This document shows positions 1 to 9,798 of a DNA stretch of 63,629 bases, one piece after another (the stretch's first letter is position 1; each line of letters begins with the position of its first letter). The translations under genes were made by a program, and so were the position numbers. This stretch comes from an uncultured Flavobacteriales bacterium (GTDB lineage Bacteria > Bacteroidota > Bacteroidia > Flavobacteriales_D > Crocinitomicaceae): assembly GCA_913046365.1 (NCBI GenBank), contig CAJWRM010000013.1:1-63629 (forward strand). Direction: 5' to 3'. The notes under the pieces are model-generated. The model did not search any database. It was given only the letters and a program-made list of their open reading frames with translations, and was not told the origin of the DNA.

Positions 1-3000
1 TCGAAGGATTTATATAGCTGCTCGTATTTCCATCACCGAAATCCCAGATAAAAGAGCTTGCGCCTGAGCTCATATTTGTAAAAGTGACTAAGACATCGTT
101 ATCCGTAAATAAATCTGGTGAGGCGGTGAAGACCGCAATAGGTTCTTCTTCTAGGCAAACATAATCTGTCATAGTTAAACTATTTGTACACCCGTTTTCA
201 TCAACTTCTAATGTTACATCATAACAACCAGGGTTTGTTAGCACAATCGTTACCTCGTTACCTTCAATCATAACACCATTACTAATCGTCCATGTAGACG
301 AACTGCTTTCACTTGTTAAAACCACAGTGTGTGGAGCGCATCCAACCAAACTATCACCACTAAAAGATACGGCTGGAAGCTCATTTACAACAATATCCAT
401 AGTCTGATTAGCCGCACATTGTCCTGAATTTGGTGTAAAACTATATGTGCTTGTTCCCGCTGAAGTTGTGCTAACCACAGAAGGAGACCATGTGCCCGCT
501 ATACCTTCAAGAGAGTTTGTGGGTAGAGCACTTGCAACATCATTAATACAGAAGGGGCCAAGTTGGTTAAACTGAGGGGTTTCTGGCGCCAATACAGTAA
601 CAGAGACTATTTGAGCTTCTCCTATACAGGGACCAAGAACTGGCTCAACAGTGTAATCAACGGTTCCGTTTCCAACGCCCGTGATCGTTAACACTTCAGA
701 AATAGACGCGCCGAATCCATTATTTGATGCTGTACCATTAGAGGCTCCTGTTGCGCCATTTTGAATGACTGTCCAATTAAAATCAGTTGCATTTGAACTG
801 TTTATGGATAGATTCACGGCTTCTCCTGTACAAATTTCTGGTTGTGATAATGCCAAGAATAAATCGACGCTATTGTCCTGAATTACTTCTATTTCAGCTG
901 TCGATTCGCAGCCATTAGCACCTGCACCCGTCACGGTATAAATTCCGGGGGCCGTAATGCTTGGGGAAGCAATATTTCCAAGGCCATTATCCCAATTGTA
1001 CGCGACAGCACCTGTCGCAGTAACGTTTATTTCTAATTGTGTGCATGTCAGTGTTGTAGAGCCTGTGTTATTTTCAATTGCAACAACAGGAGGGGTATCA
1101 TCAACTGTTACCGTTACCATACCATCCTCTGAACAACCCGAAGCATCTGTTACAGTTAGCGTATATAATGTGGTTGTTGCTGGTGAAGCGATTGGATCTC
1201 CTATACTTGGGTTTGAGAGACCTGCAGTTGGAGACCATGAATAGGTGTTTCCCACAACCCCGGACATACCTATCTGTGCTCCTGAAGTATTCGTAATACA
1301 AGTAATCAATTGTTCTTCTGCAAAAATTACGGTCGGTAAGGTAAGAACTTCAATTTCCATGGTCACAACATCTGCACATTGGCTTACATCCGGTGTAAAA
1401 GTATAGGTGCTTATACCAACAGTAGATGTATTTATTATAGCTGGAGTCCAATTACCAGATATACCACCCTGTGATAATACGGGTAAAACCGGAGCTGTTT
1501 CATTCAAACAAAAAGGGTCTATTTGAAGGAAATCTGGCACAAGTAAAGGCGTAACCAAAATCTCTATGGTCGCAGGCACTGCACACTGTCCTGGGTCTGG
1601 AGTAAAGGTATATATTGCAATTCCTGCAACAGAAACATCAATAACAGAAGGACTCCACGTTCCCGTATAACCATCTAAAGATGTCACCGGTAGTGCAGCC
1701 GGAGTTTCATTTTGACAATAAGGTCCCAAATCAAATGCGGGTGTGACTGAATTTTCAATCGTTAAATCCAAGGTAACTGTTGAATCACAACCATTAGAGC
1801 CGCCACCTATTATGGTGAAGGTTGCACTATTGTTATTGGAATTATATGTAATCCCATCAATCCATGTAAAGGAGTCACAAGCGTTTTGAATATCTACTCC
1901 AGGCTCAGTTGTATTCACAATAACTGAAGTCGTCGCACTCGTAAGACACCCATTAAGGTCATAATCACAAGAATAGCTGGTTGTTGCATTGGGAGATATA
2001 TTAATAGATGCCGTCGTCTCCCCTGTGCTCCATAAATAAGTACCTCCTGATATAGATGGCGATGCTGTCAATGTTACCAAATCACCTAAACAAATTGTCT
2101 CAGAATTGATAGATATTATTGGAATTATAGCATCCGAAACTACCTCAATCGTCTCAATAACCGGATCAGTACAAGGGCCTTCATCCAAAATAGTCACCTC
2201 ATATATACCAGGCGAAAGATTGGAAACTGTGGGAGTAGTTTGTGGCGGAACTGTATTCCAAGCATAGGTATAGGGAGGAAATCCACCAGAGGCATTGACA
2301 GTCGCAGTTCCGTCCGAACCATTACAAGAAACTGTTGTGGAAGAAATATTTGTTTCTAATGCACTTGGACATTCTAAAAACTCGATAAAGACTCCTGAAT
2401 CCCAAACTCCATCTCCCGCATCTGCTATCGCCAACTTAAAATGGTACGTTTCACAAGCTACGACAGAAATATCAGTAACTATGACAGTCGTAAAGGCATC
2501 AAAGATATTCGTTGAACCTGTGGAATTATCTAAATAAAAGGAAGCATTCATGCCCGCGTTAACGTTGTCAATACTAACAATTGTATTACTGCCGTCAGGC
2601 AATACAGCAACATTTGAATTTACATAGTTTACACCCGAAGGATTTTGACCAGTAATAAAAAAACCAAAAGAATCGTTGAAACCAGAAGAAACCCATTCCG
2701 GATATTCCTCCGAGCCAAAAACAAAACGAAGTTGTAATTGGTCACAAGTCGGGATAACATCAAATTCTAGAATACAGCAATCATTTGTCGCTAAAGGTTC
2801 AAGGCTAATAAGTTGAGGGTCGTTACAAGTTGTTCCATTAGCAGTGCTCATAAACGAACTCCCCGGTGCATTCAAATCATTGACATTTCCAGTGGTCATC
2901 ACCAAGCCTGATGGCACACCTAAATTTGTCGATAAGCCATTGGTAAAGGTAGCGTAGGCGTTTGTTGGACAATTCATTATTGGGTTAGAAATGGTTACAC

Positions 3001-3136
3001 CCCCAGTTACCAAAGAGTTTGCGATGATTTCAGCAGAAGCACCCTGATTTCCAAGCATCAGTTGGGCATGTATGTTTCGAGGCGAAAATATAAGCCATGA
3101 AAGAACGAAAGAAACAATGAAGTGCCTACAAAACAT
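1..3136 (-). CDS. Secreted choice-of-anchor-L / SprB-repeat adhesin-like protein (3' end cut by window edge)
   Basis: The minus-strand frame runs from an ATG at 3136 to the left edge (about 1045 codons); no stop is evident in the stretches I translated. A signal peptide (about residues 1-25, ending in HAQ) is followed by a choice-of-anchor-L-like region to about residue 265, with FVFGSEEYPEW and a DNVNAG segment. Next come a SprB-like repeat (SGGFPPYTYAW), several Ig-like units with GPYC and FTPDPGQCA motifs, and one unit (CDSFTWIDGITY...GCDSTVTLDL) homologous to the repeats of the upstream neighbour. The visible end is a PKD domain (WDFGDGN). By family this is an exported surface protein probably using the T9SS; its sorting domain would lie outside the window. 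Its ligand is unknown. The gene follows the 3268-8271 gene on the same strand with its own likely promoter. Confidence 0.85.
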   Translation of the reverse strand, partial: MFCRHFIVSFVLSWLIFSPRNIHAQLMLGNQGASAEIIANSLVTGGVTISNPIMNCPTNAYATFTNGLSTNLGVPSGLVMTTGNVNDLNAPGSSFMSTANGTTCNDPQLISLEPLATNDCCILEFDVIPTCDQLQLRFVFGSEEYPEWVSSGFNDSFGFFITGQNPSGVNYVNSNVAVLPDGSNTIVSIDNVNAGMNASFYLDNSTGSTNIFDAFTTVIVTDISVVACETYHFKLAIADAGDGVWDSGVFIEFLECPSALETNISSTTVSCNGSDGTATVNASGGFPPYTYAWNTVPPQTTPTVSNLSPGIYEVTILDEGPCTDPVIETIEVVSDAIIPIISINSETICLGDLVTLTASPSISGGTYLWSTGETTASINISPNATTSYSCDYDLNGCLTSATTSVIVNTTEPGVDIQNACDSFTWIDGITYNSNNNSATFTIIGGGSNGCDSTVTLDLTIENSVTPAFDLGPYCQNETPAALPVTSLDGYTGTWSPSVIDVSVAGIAIYTFTPDPGQCAVPATIEILVTPLLVPDFLQIDPFCLNETAPVLPVLSQGGISGNWTPAIINTSTVGISTYTFTPDVSQCADVVTMEIEVLTLPTVIFAEEQLITCITNTSGAQIGMSGVVGNTYSWSPTAGLSNPSIGDPIASPATTTLYTLTVTDASGCSEDGMVTVTVDDTPPVVAIENNTGSTTLTCTQLEINVTATGAVAYNWDNGLGNIASPSITAPGIYTVTGAGANGCESTAEIEVIQDNSVDLFLALSQPEICTGEAVNLSINSSNATDFNWTVIQNGATGASNGTASNNGFGASISEVLTITGVGNGTVDYTVEPVLGPCIGEAQIVSVTVLAPETPQFNQLGPFCINDVASALPTNSLEGIAGTWSPSVVSTTSAGTSTYSFTPNSGQCAANQTMDIVVNELPAVSFSGDSLVGCAPHTVVLTSESSSSTWTISNGVMIEGNEVTIVLTNPGCYDVTLEVDENGCTNSLTMTDYVCLEEEPIAVFTASPDLFTDNDVLVTFTNMSSGASSFIWDFGDGNTSSYINPS

Positions 3137-3175
3137 AAATAATTAAACTCTTACTCTGGGAATTAATAACCTGCA

Positions 3176-3206
3176 TAAATATAAATATGTTCATGGAAAA
3201 AAACAA
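3176..3206 (-). promoter_or_regulatory. Candidate Bacteroidota promoter for the choice-of-anchor-L gene
   Basis: On the minus strand TTG (3206-3204) is followed after 20 bases by TATATTTA (3183-3176). This is one base from the TAnnTTTG -7 element of Bacteroidota sigma factors, with the expected -33 spacing. Transcription would begin about 30 bases before the ATG at 3136. Short AT-rich motifs arise by chance, so this is tentative. Confidence 0.4.
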
Positions 3207-3267
3207 CCTATCTACGATTAATACGAATTCAATAGAAAGAATCTTACTGTAACGAAACATAATGACT

Positions 3268-6200
3268 CTATTTGATGATACTCACAATTCCTGTTGTTGA
3301 ATCCGTGTTATCGTCATTATAGTCAATGACGTAATAATATGAGCCGACTGGAAGAACTTCTCCATTATACGTTCCATCCCAAGGGTTTTGATTGTAGGCC
3401 CCTTCATTCGACTCATAAATTTTATTACCCCATCGGTTGAATACCTGAACAATATTAGATGGGTAAACAAGATCAATATTTACAAGCTCCCAAAAGTCAT
3501 TCACTAAATCATTGTCAGGCGTAAATGCCGTAGGGATGGTAATATCACATATTTGAAAGGAAACAACAGTATATGATGAAGGTCCCTCACAGCCATTATC
3601 GGTTGCTGATACATAATAATAAGTATCACCACTTATAATTGAAGGAATTAAACTTTCTCCTGAGGCAATAAAATCAGTAAGCGAAGCATCCGCAAACCAA
3701 TTATAGTCTCCAGAACTTCCATTGGCAAATATTGGTTCGGGAACATCATTGATACAATAATTATATTCATTTGAGATGCTAGGTGCCTGGGGCAAAGCAT
3801 TGATGACAATCGACTGGCTTTCATTTAAAAGCGTGCTGCAATGATTATCTGACAATATAGTTAGTATATATTCCCCCGCTTCATTACCAAAATTAAAAAG
3901 TCCATCACTTGAAGAAATGGAAAATTCAATATCATCAACTATGTACTCTATCATAAATCCAGACAAGCCCTCCACCTGCGCTGTAATGGGTTGAACACTT
4001 TCACCTTCACAATAAATACCTCCACCTGAAAAGCTCACAAGCTCGGGATTACTATGAATTGTAACTTGAAAAGAAACCTCATCACTACACAAACCATCAG
4101 CGTCATAAATGTATACAACCTGTGTTGAACTTAAAGCAGAGCTAATGACCTCTCCACCATTATTCTGTGAATCATTATAATAGTTCTGATTGCCTGACAA
4201 ATTTGCACCAACAATACTTAAGGGCAAGCTATAACTCTCACAAACTTCCTGTGGACCAGGATCAACCAGAACCGGTGTATTATTTACAGTAACCGTAAAA
4301 TTTGATTGATCAGCACACAAACCTGTTATGTCATATAAGTATATTGTCTGTGTTTCTGTGATCGTATCACCAACACTTAAGAGACTTCCTTGTGCATCAA
4401 CCTCAGTATAATAAGACTGGTTTCCTGATAGGTTAACGCCGGAAATATCTAATAAAACAAACGCATCGCAAACAGTGCTATCCAATTGATTGTCGATTAT
4501 AGGTGCTCCAGGGTTATTCAAATCAATGATTTGTAGAGATAAAAATGCACAGCCCTCAAAACTCAAACTAAAGTCAGTATACAAACCGGCTCCTAAATTA
4601 GATAACAAAACCTCCCCAACACTATTACTCATTGTTGTTAAAGTTTGGGATAAAATTGATAATGAATCATAGTATAGGACATAAGACGCACTAGAGCTTA
4701 AACCACTAATCAAGATACTTCCATCAGATGCATTACAAACACTTGGATCTTCACCAGACAAACTAAAAGTTGGCGTATAGTATATGGTTAAATCTAGACT
4801 AACTGTCGAGTCACAACCTGAAGCGTTTGTCAAAATCCAAGTAGCGCTATTGTTACTTGAAGTATATGTATTTCCGTCAATCCAGGTATAGCTATCGCAT
4901 GCCACTTGGGTATCTATTCCCGTATTAGAATTTGTAATCGTCAAGTCTAGAGTGACCGTTGAGTCACAACCTGAAGCGTTGGTCAAGATCCAAGTAGCTG
5001 TATTGTTACTTTCGGTGTAAGTGTTTCCATCAATCCACGTGTAACTATCACAAACCGTTTGTATATCTGTTCCGGCATTTGAATTGGTAATCGTCAAATC
5101 TAGAGTGACCGTTGAGTCACAACCTGCTGCATTGGTTAAAACCCAAGTAGCACTATTGTTACTTGAAGTATATGTATTTCCATCAATCCATGTGTAACTA
5201 TCACAATGCGTTTGTATGTCGCTGCCATTATTGGAATTTGTAATTGTCAAATCTAGAGTAACCGTAGAGTCACAACCTGCTGCATTGGTTAAAACCCAAG
5301 TAGCACTATTGTTACTTGAAGTATATGTATTTCCATCAAGCCAGGTATAGCTATCGCAGGCTACTTGAGAATCTATGCCAATAGAAGAATTCGTGATGAT
5401 CAGGTCCAAAGTCACGATTGAATCGCACCCCTCCGAATTTGTCAAAATCCATGTAGCACTATTGTTACTTGTGGGATAGGTATTTCCGTCGATCCAAGTA
5501 TAGCTATCGCAGGCAACTTGAGAATCTAATCCAGCGGTAGAGCTCAAGATGTTTAAATCTAATGTGACTGTACTATCACAACCAGCGACATTCGTCAATA
5601 CCCAAGTTGCCGAATTATTATTACTGGAATAGGTATTTCCATCGATCCAAGTATAGCTATCACAGGCCGTTAGAACATCTGTTCCTGTATTTGCACTTGT
5701 TATTGTCAAATCTAGAGTTACCGTAGAATCACAACCTGCTGCATTATTTAGTACCCATGTAGCACTATTGTTGTTAGAAGTATACGAATTACCATCAATC
5801 CAAGTATAAATATCACATGCAACTTGTGTATCTGTTCCTGTATTTGGGTTTGTAATCGTCAAATCCAAAGTAACTAGAGAGTCACATCCCGCAGCGTTAG
5901 TTATGATCCACGTTGCTATATTATTATTTTCAGTGTATGTTATGCCATCAATCCAAGTATAGCTTTCACATGCAACATGTGCGTCAGTTCCAAAAGTTGA
6001 ATTCGTAATTGTTAGATCTAAAGTCACTACCGAATCACAACCGGCTGAATTGGTTAAAATCCATGTTGCAGAATTATTGCTAGCTGTGTAAATATTGCCA
6101 TCAATCCAAGTGTAGCTATCACAAAATGTTTGAACATCTGTTCCAGTATTTGAATTTGTAATTGTTAAATCGAGCGCAACTATACTGTCACAACCTGAAG

Positions 6201-8271
6201 TATTGGTCAAAATCCAACTAGCACTGTTGTTACTGGATGTGTAGGTAACTCCATCAATCCAAGTATAACTATCACAATGCGTTTGTATGTCGCTACCATT
6301 ATTGGAATTTGTAATGGCTAAATCTAAAGTGACCGTAGAGTCGCAACCTACTGCATTGGTTAAAAGCCATGTAGCACTATTGTTGCTCGAGGTATAAGTG
6401 ATTCCATCAATCCAAGTATAGCTATCACAATGGGTTTGTACATCACTTCCAATAGTAGAATTTGTCAGAGTAAGGTCTAAAGTAACAATACTATCGCAGC
6501 CTGCTTGATTGGTTAAAATCCAAGTAGCATTGTTGTTACTTGAATTATAAGTGATTCCGTCGATCCAAGTATAGCTATCACATGCGGATTGTACGTCTAT
6601 ACCTGTATTGGAGTCTATAGTTAAATCAAGTGTTACCGTACTATCACAACCAAGAGAATTTGTCAACACCCAAGTCGCACTGTTGTTATTGGAGTTGTAG
6701 GTATTACCATCAATCCATGTAAAGTTCCCACAAGAATTTTGTACGTCCGTTGAAGTTGATACTGGCAGTACATTAATACAATACGATGTATCATATGTGC
6801 ATCCAAAATCATCAGTCACTTCATAATTGAAGCATAAATTACCAGAGGAAACAGGTTGAATAATGATAGGATTTGAACCAGCAATAATTGACGGGTCTGC
6901 TTGCCAAGAAGTCGAGACTATGTTTGGGGTAAAAGTTGTTGGAGGTGGGTACGAGGTTGGATTAAAATTTATACCCCAATTGAAAATAAAGCCATTATCA
7001 GAACCTAAATTATCTACTATATTTAAAGTCCAATCGCCATTCATTTCGCAGCCTATCAAACCAGTCAAAGGGAAAGCTGAAGCATAAGTTCCTGCAGGAA
7101 GTGTTCCTCCAATATTGTTCGCCCAAGCTCCATTCAAAGCGGTTGGTGACCAACAATAATCAAATCCTGTTCCCTGCACTTCCGGTGTAGCGTCATCATC
7201 CACAGGAATACCCAAATAAGTTCCTCCTCCTGTAGGATAATCAACAAGCGTGACCTGCTGACCGGAAGGACACTCGATCATGATATCCAAATCTCCCATA
7301 TACGAATGTTCCATATTTACGCATATATCTAATAAATCGTTGATGTTATCTAAGGTTTGTCCTGGCCCGAAGCAATTCAAGGAAATTGAGGTTGAATAGG
7401 ACACTCCACTACCATCGGGAAGAGCCAAGTATGGTGGTGGTGGTGGTGTACAATTTTGAGTGAATTCTACTTCGTTCGCAATACCGAATAATGTCCCTTG
7501 AGTACCTTCGCAAAGTTCAGATGGGTTAGATGGACTTGAGCTAAAGATGGGACTTGTTCCAACATAAACTAATTGAGAAGGATTATTGCTTTCACAACCA
7601 TTCACATCTGTTATCCCTAGTTCAATTAGATAAGCACCAGCACTATTAAATATATGTGTCGTATTTTGACCAATATCGTTTGTGCCATCTTGAGTACTCC
7701 ATTCAAAAGTAGAAGAAGCATCCGACTGAGTATATTCTACCCCATTGTTAGGATAGCTTGCAATTCCATCCATTGTTAGTGGATCACCTTTACATAAATA
7801 AACAATCCCATCACCACTAGGAGCGGGATTGAAATCTGCACTCGCAACAACATCCTGACAAGGCACGGTGCAAGAAATACTTGCCATCCAACCGCTATCC
7901 GTAATTGAAAAATCAGAATCGAATACAAAGGTCAAACAACCATTTGTAGAGGAAATTATACCTGGAGGTATAATACCTGTAAATGTTCCTATTAGAGGTG
8001 AGCTAGAATTAGACCCATCATAAACCGTGAGAAAATCCCAACCATTCTCAACACCGAAACTCGTAAAATCCATAACTATATTTGCCCCAGGTGCTGAGGA
8101 ACAAAAAGTCATCGTCAATAATTGATTATTCGCATAACTTCCGGATGAACCCCCCGAATCATAAAATATTCCTGAACAGGTATTTATAGTCGTACTGGAC
8201 ATGTTGTACGTTTGGCCAAATAAATTCATAACCATAACGCATGCCAAAAGAGCAAAGGAAAGTCTTAACAT
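3268..8271 (-). CDS. Giant T9SS type B cargo protein with CUB, P-like and 13 tandem 51-residue repeats
   Basis: 1667 residues with a signal peptide (about 1-20, ending in FGQ). A CUB-like domain at about 25-135 contains GWDFLTVYDG. A PKD-like segment follows (about 140-225), then a proprotein-convertase P-like region at about 260-440 (MEHSYMGDLDI). Thirteen tandem 51-residue units fill about 509-1162, each with the pattern C-DSYTWIDG...SNNSATW-LTN--GCDSTVTLDLTI and two cysteines. Ig-like domains precede a C-terminal gliding-associated domain (about 1580-1667; FTPDNDLVNDFWE, VFNRWGNKIYES) that marks type B T9SS sorting. It should be exported and surface-anchored or released, probably as an adhesin; the target is unknown. 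The C-terminus closely resembles that of the 57795-59735 protein. Confidence 0.9.
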   Translation of the reverse strand: MLRLSFALLACVMVMNLFGQTYNMSSTTINTCSGIFYDSGGSSGSYANNQLLTMTFCSSAPGANIVMDFTSFGVENGWDFLTVYDGSNSSSPLIGTFTGIIPPGIISSTNGCLTFVFDSDFSITDSGWMASISCTVPCQDVVASADFNPAPSGDGIVYLCKGDPLTMDGIASYPNNGVEYTQSDASSTFEWSTQDGTNDIGQNTTHIFNSAGAYLIELGITDVNGCESNNPSQLVYVGTSPIFSSSPSNPSELCEGTQGTLFGIANEVEFTQNCTPPPPPYLALPDGSGVSYSTSISLNCFGPGQTLDNINDLLDICVNMEHSYMGDLDIMIECPSGQQVTLVDYPTGGGTYLGIPVDDDATPEVQGTGFDYCWSPTALNGAWANNIGGTLPAGTYASAFPLTGLIGCEMNGDWTLNIVDNLGSDNGFIFNWGINFNPTSYPPPTTFTPNIVSTSWQADPSIIAGSNPIIIQPVSSGNLCFNYEVTDDFGCTYDTSYCINVLPVSTSTDVQNSCGNFTWIDGNTYNSNNNSATWVLTNSLGCDSTVTLDLTIDSNTGIDVQSACDSYTWIDGITYNSSNNNATWILTNQAGCDSIVTLDLTLTNSTIGSDVQTHCDSYTWIDGITYTSSNNSATWLLTNAVGCDSTVTLDLAITNSNNGSDIQTHCDSYTWIDGVTYTSSNNSASWILTNTSGCDSIVALDLTITNSNTGTDVQTFCDSYTWIDGNIYTASNNSATWILTNSAGCDSVVTLDLTITNSTFGTDAHVACESYTWIDGITYTENNNIATWIITNAAGCDSLVTLDLTITNPNTGTDTQVACDIYTWIDGNSYTSNNNSATWVLNNAAGCDSTVTLDLTITSANTGTDVLTACDSYTWIDGNTYSSNNNSATWVLTNVAGCDSTVTLDLNILSSTAGLDSQVACDSYTWIDGNTYPTSNNSATWILTNSEGCDSIVTLDLIITNSSIGIDSQVACDSYTWLDGNTYTSSNNSATWVLTNAAGCDSTVTLDLTITNSNNGSDIQTHCDSYTWIDGNTYTSSNNSATWVLTNAAGCDSTVTLDLTITNSNAGTDIQTVCDSYTWIDGNTYTESNNTATWILTNASGCDSTVTLDLTITNSNTGIDTQVACDSYTWIDGNTYTSSNNSATWILTNASGCDSTVSLDLTIYYTPTFSLSGEDPSVCNASDGSILISGLSSSASYVLYYDSLSILSQTLTTMSNSVGEVLLSNLGAGLYTDFSLSFEGCAFLSLQIIDLNNPGAPIIDNQLDSTVCDAFVLLDISGVNLSGNQSYYTEVDAQGSLLSVGDTITETQTIYLYDITGLCADQSNFTVTVNNTPVLVDPGPQEVCESYSLPLSIVGANLSGNQNYYNDSQNNGGEVISSALSSTQVVYIYDADGLCSDEVSFQVTIHSNPELVSFSGGGIYCEGESVQPITAQVEGLSGFMIEYIVDDIEFSISSSDGLFNFGNEAGEYILTILSDNHCSTLLNESQSIVINALPQAPSISNEYNYCINDVPEPIFANGSSGDYNWFADASLTDFIASGESLIPSIISGDTYYYVSATDNGCEGPSSYTVVSFQICDITIPTAFTPDNDLVNDFWELVNIDLVYPSNIVQVFNRWGNKIYESNEGAYNQNPWDGTYNGEVLPVGSYYYVIDYNDDNTDSTTGIVSIIK
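4780..6750 (-). repeat. Array of 13 tandem 153-bp repeats inside the giant cargo gene
   Basis: Thirteen in-frame units of 51 codons run head to tail. Some neighbouring units are nearly identical at DNA level: the segment starting near 5117 and the one starting near 5270 share a stretch of more than 60 bases with no difference I can see. Other units differ at many third positions, so the array has a mixed age structure. Boundaries are approximate. Confidence 0.9.
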
Positions 8272-8320
8272 TTAAATCTTCTTATCACCGAAATATAAGC
8301 AATATAAATCAAGATAAAAA

Positions 8321-8328
8321 TAGTTTTG
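8321..8328 (+). promoter_or_regulatory. Candidate -7 element for recF
   Basis: TAGTTTTG matches TAnnTTTG exactly and lies 39 bases before the recF ATG. No TTG is seen at the usual -33 distance, so only half of the promoter is supported. Confidence 0.4.
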
Positions 8329-8367
8329 CAAGTCTTTAAAACCATTTGCTTTCCTTAATTTTAAATT

Positions 8368-9477
8368 ATGTTCCTTGAGCGTATCCATTTGATTCAATTT
8401 AAAAATCACCAAAGCACTGAAATTCAGTTTATAAGCGGGCTAAACGCCTTTGTTGGTAGTAACGGAAGTGGAAAAACGAATGTGCTAGATGCCATTCACT
8501 ACATGAGTATGTGTAAGAGCTACCTCAATCCTATTGACAAACAAAACATTATGTTCGACAGCTCCTTTTTTCACATCAATGGGACATGGAATATAAACAA
8601 TAATTCAAATCAAATTTCTTGTTCCTATAAGTTAGGTGCGAAAAAGAAGATAAAGCTCAATAAAAAAGAATACGAAAAGCTTGCTGATCATATTGGTAAA
8701 TTTCCTGTTGTTTTCATTTCTCCCTATGACGGAGATTTAATTAACGAAGGAAGTGAGCTTCGTAGAAAATGGATGGACGGTATCATTTCACAAGTAGACC
8801 CCATATACTTGCATACAATTCAATCCTATCAAAAGGTGCTTTCGCAAAGAAATGCATTGCTAAAGAACATGGGAGAACATCGACTGTTCGATCTTGAATC
8901 TATTGAAGTTTGGGATACTCAAATGGTCAAACTAGGCGTTTTTATTCATGAAAAAAGGAAAAATTTTCTAAACTCATTTATCCCTGTTTTTCAAAAATTC
9001 TACCATGAAATAGGCAAAGAAGATGAGAAGATTTCAATCGACTATAAATCCCAGTTGAGTAATGAGGATTTCGCTAAACTGCTTATCGCATATCACAAAA
9101 AAGATAGCTACGCACAATACTCGAATGTTGGAACACACAAAGACGATTTAATTTTTAACATCAAGGGACACCCAATTAAAAAATTTGGATCTCAGGGTCA
9201 GCAAAAGTCTTTTGTTATTGCACTGCGTTTAGCTCAATTTGATTGGTTGAAAGCGCAAAAGAAAACGAATCCTATTTTGCTTTTAGACGATATTTTTGAT
9301 AAACTCGATGCACGGCGTGTTCAAAAATTAGTTGCACTTGTTACACAAGATTATTTTGGACAGGTGATGGTCTCTGACACAGACGAGGACCGAATGAAAG
9401 CATTGCTTAAGTCTTTAAAAGTACCCTCAAAATTATTTGAGGTCACTGAAGGAGATGTTAATGAAATTTCTAGCTAA
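8368..9477 (+). CDS. recF: DNA replication and repair protein RecF
   Basis: 369 residues, normal RecF length. The Walker A motif GSNGSGKT is at about 30-37, the ABC signature region (FGSQGQQKS) at about 272-281 and Walker B (LLLDDIFDKLD) at about 304-314. RecF is an SMC-like ATPase that loads RecA at single-strand gaps together with RecO and RecR in the cytoplasm. The ATG at 8368 fits the conserved N-terminus, which begins directly with the first beta strand. Only 9 bases separate it from the DUF721 gene, a pairing seen in other Bacteroidota, so the two are probably co-transcribed. Confidence 0.95.
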   Translation: MFLERIHLIQFKNHQSTEIQFISGLNAFVGSNGSGKTNVLDAIHYMSMCKSYLNPIDKQNIMFDSSFFHINGTWNINNNSNQISCSYKLGAKKKIKLNKKEYEKLADHIGKFPVVFISPYDGDLINEGSELRRKWMDGIISQVDPIYLHTIQSYQKVLSQRNALLKNMGEHRLFDLESIEVWDTQMVKLGVFIHEKRKNFLNSFIPVFQKFYHEIGKEDEKISIDYKSQLSNEDFAKLLIAYHKKDSYAQYSNVGTHKDDLIFNIKGHPIKKFGSQGQQKSFVIALRLAQFDWLKAQKKTNPILLLDDIFDKLDARRVQKLVALVTQDYFGQVMVSDTDEDRMKALLKSLKVPSKLFEVTEGDVNEISS

Positions 9478-9486
9478 TTTTACAAT

Positions 9487-9798
9487 ATGGCTTACAATCC
9501 TGATAATCGCAGAGCACGCAAAGAACAACCCTTAGGAGATGTTATTGAAAAGCTCATGAAGGCGTATCGTTTAGACGATAAAATGAAGGAATTTGACCTT
9601 AACGATGCATGGCCAGAATTAATGGGAAAAGCCATTGCATATAGAACCAAAAGCCTCAAGATTAAGAACAAAAAGCTCCATCTTAAAATTGATTCTTCAG
9701 TAATGAGGGAAGAACTTCATGCCGGCAAGCAGGTCATCATTGAGCGCGTGAATCAATTCATGAAAAAAGAGGTGATAAACGATGTGTGGTTCTCTTAA
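9487..9798 (+). CDS. DUF721 (DciA-like) family protein
   Basis: 103 residues with the DUF721 layout: an N-terminal helix (LGDVIEKLMKAY), then a region containing WPELMGKAIAYRTKSLKI and a C-terminal strand-helix segment. DUF721 includes DciA, a loader of the replicative helicase DnaB in bacteria lacking DnaC; that role is inferred here from family membership and from the position directly after recF. The stop codon overlaps the stop of the convergent CotH gene in a shared TTAA. Confidence 0.8.
   Translation: MAYNPDNRRARKEQPLGDVIEKLMKAYRLDDKMKEFDLNDAWPELMGKAIAYRTKSLKIKNKKLHLKIDSSVMREELHAGKQVIIERVNQFMKKEVINDVWFS

Noticed and set aside
957..2537. Plus-strand frames across the first 3 kb
   Set aside because: They are opposite a continuous minus-strand frame with recognisable anchor-L, SprB, Ig and PKD domains.
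4780..6750. CRISPR array
   Set aside because: The units are 153 bases, in frame, inside a coding gene, and have no unique spacers.
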